Source: Oscillospiraceae bacterium (GTDB lineage: Bacteria > Bacillota > Clostridia > Oscillospirales > Ruminococcaceae). Taken from it: a DNA stretch of 33,776 nucleotides. The translations under genes were made by a program, and so were the position numbers. The DNA lies in NCBI GenBank assembly GCA_030153485.1, contig JAGUQX010000047.1, positions 1 to 33,776 on the forward strand, given 5' to 3'. The stretch's first letter is position 1. The number at the start of each line of letters is the position of its first letter. The notes below the pieces were generated by a model that was not told the DNA's origin, ran no database searches, and worked only from the letters and a program-made list of their open reading frames with translations. Of this stretch, positions 32,631-33,776 are shown piece after piece.

Positions 32631-33508
32631 ACAAATTTAAAATGATTTTGGATTAGACTTATCGTTAAATCTCTTAGAATAATATTATTATCTAAATCTT
32701 TTTTATATTGAGGAATAATTTTATTTATTTTATATCCCTGATTTTCTTTAATTTGAATATAGATATCTCTTCGATATTCAAAATCGTAGAATGAAATATT
32801 TGTATCTGTTATATTTATTATACTGTTATAGATTGAATCAATATTTTTACTATTTATTTTTTCCATAATTTGTAGAATAATTTCTGAGAATAAATTTAAT
32901 TTATCTTGATATAATTTTTCTAAATTATCTTCAGAAGATGTTTTTAAAAGAAGTTTTAAAATATCATTACCTGTAATGGGTATAATATTTTTATTATTAT
33001 CTATAAATTTTTCTGCATCTGGGTGATTTATAATAGCTGAATTTTTATGATTTAAATTTATACCACCGAATGAATCTATAATTGATTGTAAATTTTCCGT
33101 ATTTATTTTTAAAAATCTATCTATTTTTATGTCAAATTTATTTTCTATTCCTTTAGTAACCATAAGATTTCCACCATATAAATGCATATCTTGTAAATTT
33201 TTATTTTGAGTATTTACATTTATAAGAATTTCTTTTGGAATAATTGTGGTTATTATTTCATTATTCTGAGGAAAAAACCTAATTAAAAAATATTCAGAAG
33301 GGGGAGAAATTTGATCCTTTGAAATCATTATAAGGGTTGTTAAATCATGATTTTCTTCAATTTTTATATTCTGTGGAACAACAACATTTTTTGATATATC
33401 TTTTGATGAATTAGAGATATTAGTTGTAAAAATAACTATTAAAGTTATTAAACTAAAGGATAAAAAGCTAATACAAAAAGATTTAGAAAATGCTTTTAAA
33501 TTAGTCAT
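32621..33508 (-). CDS. Divergent LytR-CpsA-Psr (LCP) family protein
   Basis: A 295-residue protein with one N-terminal transmembrane helix (about residues 10-30) and an outer LCP-like domain: YFLIRFFPQNNEIITTIIPK, MHLYGGNLMVTKGIENKFDI, INTENLQSIIDSFGGINLNH. LCP enzymes attach teichoic acids or capsule to peptidoglycan. The usual SIPRD motif, whose Arg and Asp bind the pyrophosphate-metal group, reads IIPKE here, and the Asp-Thr before it is lost, so activity is doubtful. ATG at 33508 follows AGGAGG; an in-frame ATG at 33529 precedes that ribosome site and is rejected. It converges on the phosphate operon, and lies back-to-back with the rRNA operon promoter. Confidence 0.75.
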   Translation of the reverse strand: MTNLKAFSKSFCISFLSFSLITLIVIFTTNISNSSKDISKNVVVPQNIKIEENHDLTTLIMISKDQISPPSEYFLIRFFPQNNEIITTIIPKEILINVNTQNKNLQDMHLYGGNLMVTKGIENKFDIKIDRFLKINTENLQSIIDSFGGINLNHKNSAIINHPDAEKFIDNNKNIIPITGNDILKLLLKTSSEDNLEKLYQDKLNLFSEIILQIMEKINSKNIDSIYNSIINITDTNISFYDFEYRRDIYIQIKENQGYKINKIIPQYKKDLDNNIILRDLTISLIQNHFKFVKK

Positions 33509-33596
33509 AATATACCTCCTGTTTTGCATAAAACGTAACTATATATATTATTTTGAACATTTTTTTTATATTTATTCAATAAAAATAAAAAAACAG

Positions 33597-33626
33597 TTGA
33601 CAGAGGGGGAATAAATATGCTATTAT
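33597..33626 (+). promoter_or_regulatory. rRNA operon promoter
   Basis: TTGACA (33597-33602), 18-nt spacer, TATTAT (33621-33626) with extended TG at 33618-33619. Position just upstream of an rRNA leader supports the call. Confidence 0.8.
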
Positions 33627-33769
33627 AACTAAGCAGTCAAGAGACGGCAGGCACACAGAAGGGGACAAGAGGAGGCGGTGTGCCAAGGACCTTGAAAATT
33701 AAACAACACAAGAATAACTTGTACAAAAACCCTGAATAAATTTTTTTGAAGTAATTTTGGTAATAAAAC
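33627..33769 (+). other. rRNA operon leader
   Basis: A GC-richer, untranslated leader unlike the rest of the window. It has a 7-bp stem GGCACAC / GTGTGCC (33650-33656 / 33678-33684) around a purine-rich loop. Next comes CCTTGAAAATTAAACAAC (33690-33707), the element found before 16S genes in Firmicutes (boxA and processing region). Confidence 0.8.
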
Positions 33770-33776
33770 TGCAGAG
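33766..33776 (+). rRNA. rrs: First bases of a 16S rRNA gene (cut by window end)
   Basis: The window ends in ...AACTGCAGAG. Bacterial 16S genes read AGAGTTTGATCCTGGCTCAG, so AGAG (33773-33776) is probably the beginning, with the mature 5' end near 33766. Inferred from the leader upstream; the next bases are not visible. Confidence 0.5.

Overview
This is a strongly AT-rich stretch of chromosome from a low-GC, anaerobic, endospore-forming Firmicute, most likely class Clostridia. The evidence is homodimeric pyruvate:ferredoxin oxidoreductase, a reverse rubrerythrin, the cotJABC spore-coat operon, dipicolinate synthase (dpaAB/spoVF), frequent TTG starts with strong AGGAGG-type ribosome sites, and an rRNA operon leader of Firmicutes type. 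Species cannot be fixed from sequence alone. A reduced-genome gut clostridium such as Candidatus Arthromitus is only a guess.

Layout. 1-775: 3' end of a surface protein with Ig-like domains, an IDPEPP repeat stalk and a tail anchor. 866-5509: meso-diaminopimelate dehydrogenase and PFOR. 5656-8268: sporulation block, cotJABC then dpaAB. 8279-9118 (minus): an MTA/SAH nucleosidase made as a lipoprotein. 9269-9724: unknown protein. 9766-11982 (minus): UPF0718/ArsP-type permease, its ArsR repressor and an alpha/beta hydrolase; the last two appear to start at AUU codons. 12171-12614: strong promoter, a tRNA-like RNA and a small zinc-ribbon gene. 12715-14770: rsmA, reverse rubrerythrin, DtxR-family regulator. 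14937-17862: MacB/FtsX-type ABC exporter. 18118-25341: surface block with a 1733-residue M26 (Zmp/IgA-protease-like) homologue that lacks the zinc motif, a dual-specificity-type phosphatase, and a Cna-B/SpaA-like protein. 25405-32584: complete phosphate regulon, with PhoP boxes, pstSCAB, phoU, phoP, phoR and a bactofilin-like beta-helix protein. 32621-33508 (minus): degenerate LytR-CpsA-Psr protein. 33597-33776: rRNA promoter and leader, ending at the very start of a 16S rRNA gene.

How the parts work together. The pst-phoU-phoPR genes form one self-contained operon: PhoR/PhoP should sense phosphate limitation and act on the direct repeats before pstS. The ArsR repressor, its promoter dyad and the permease form a metalloid or metal efflux module. 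The DtxR-type regulator carries a near-perfect dyad over its own promoter. The cell-surface genes share tail anchors without LPXTG motifs.

Most unusual points: the tRNA-like leader that keeps D and T arms but has almost no anticodon arm; the M26 homologue without HExxH; the exported nucleosidase; two AUU-start genes side by side; and several very long perfect palindromes, some with stop codons inside the arms.
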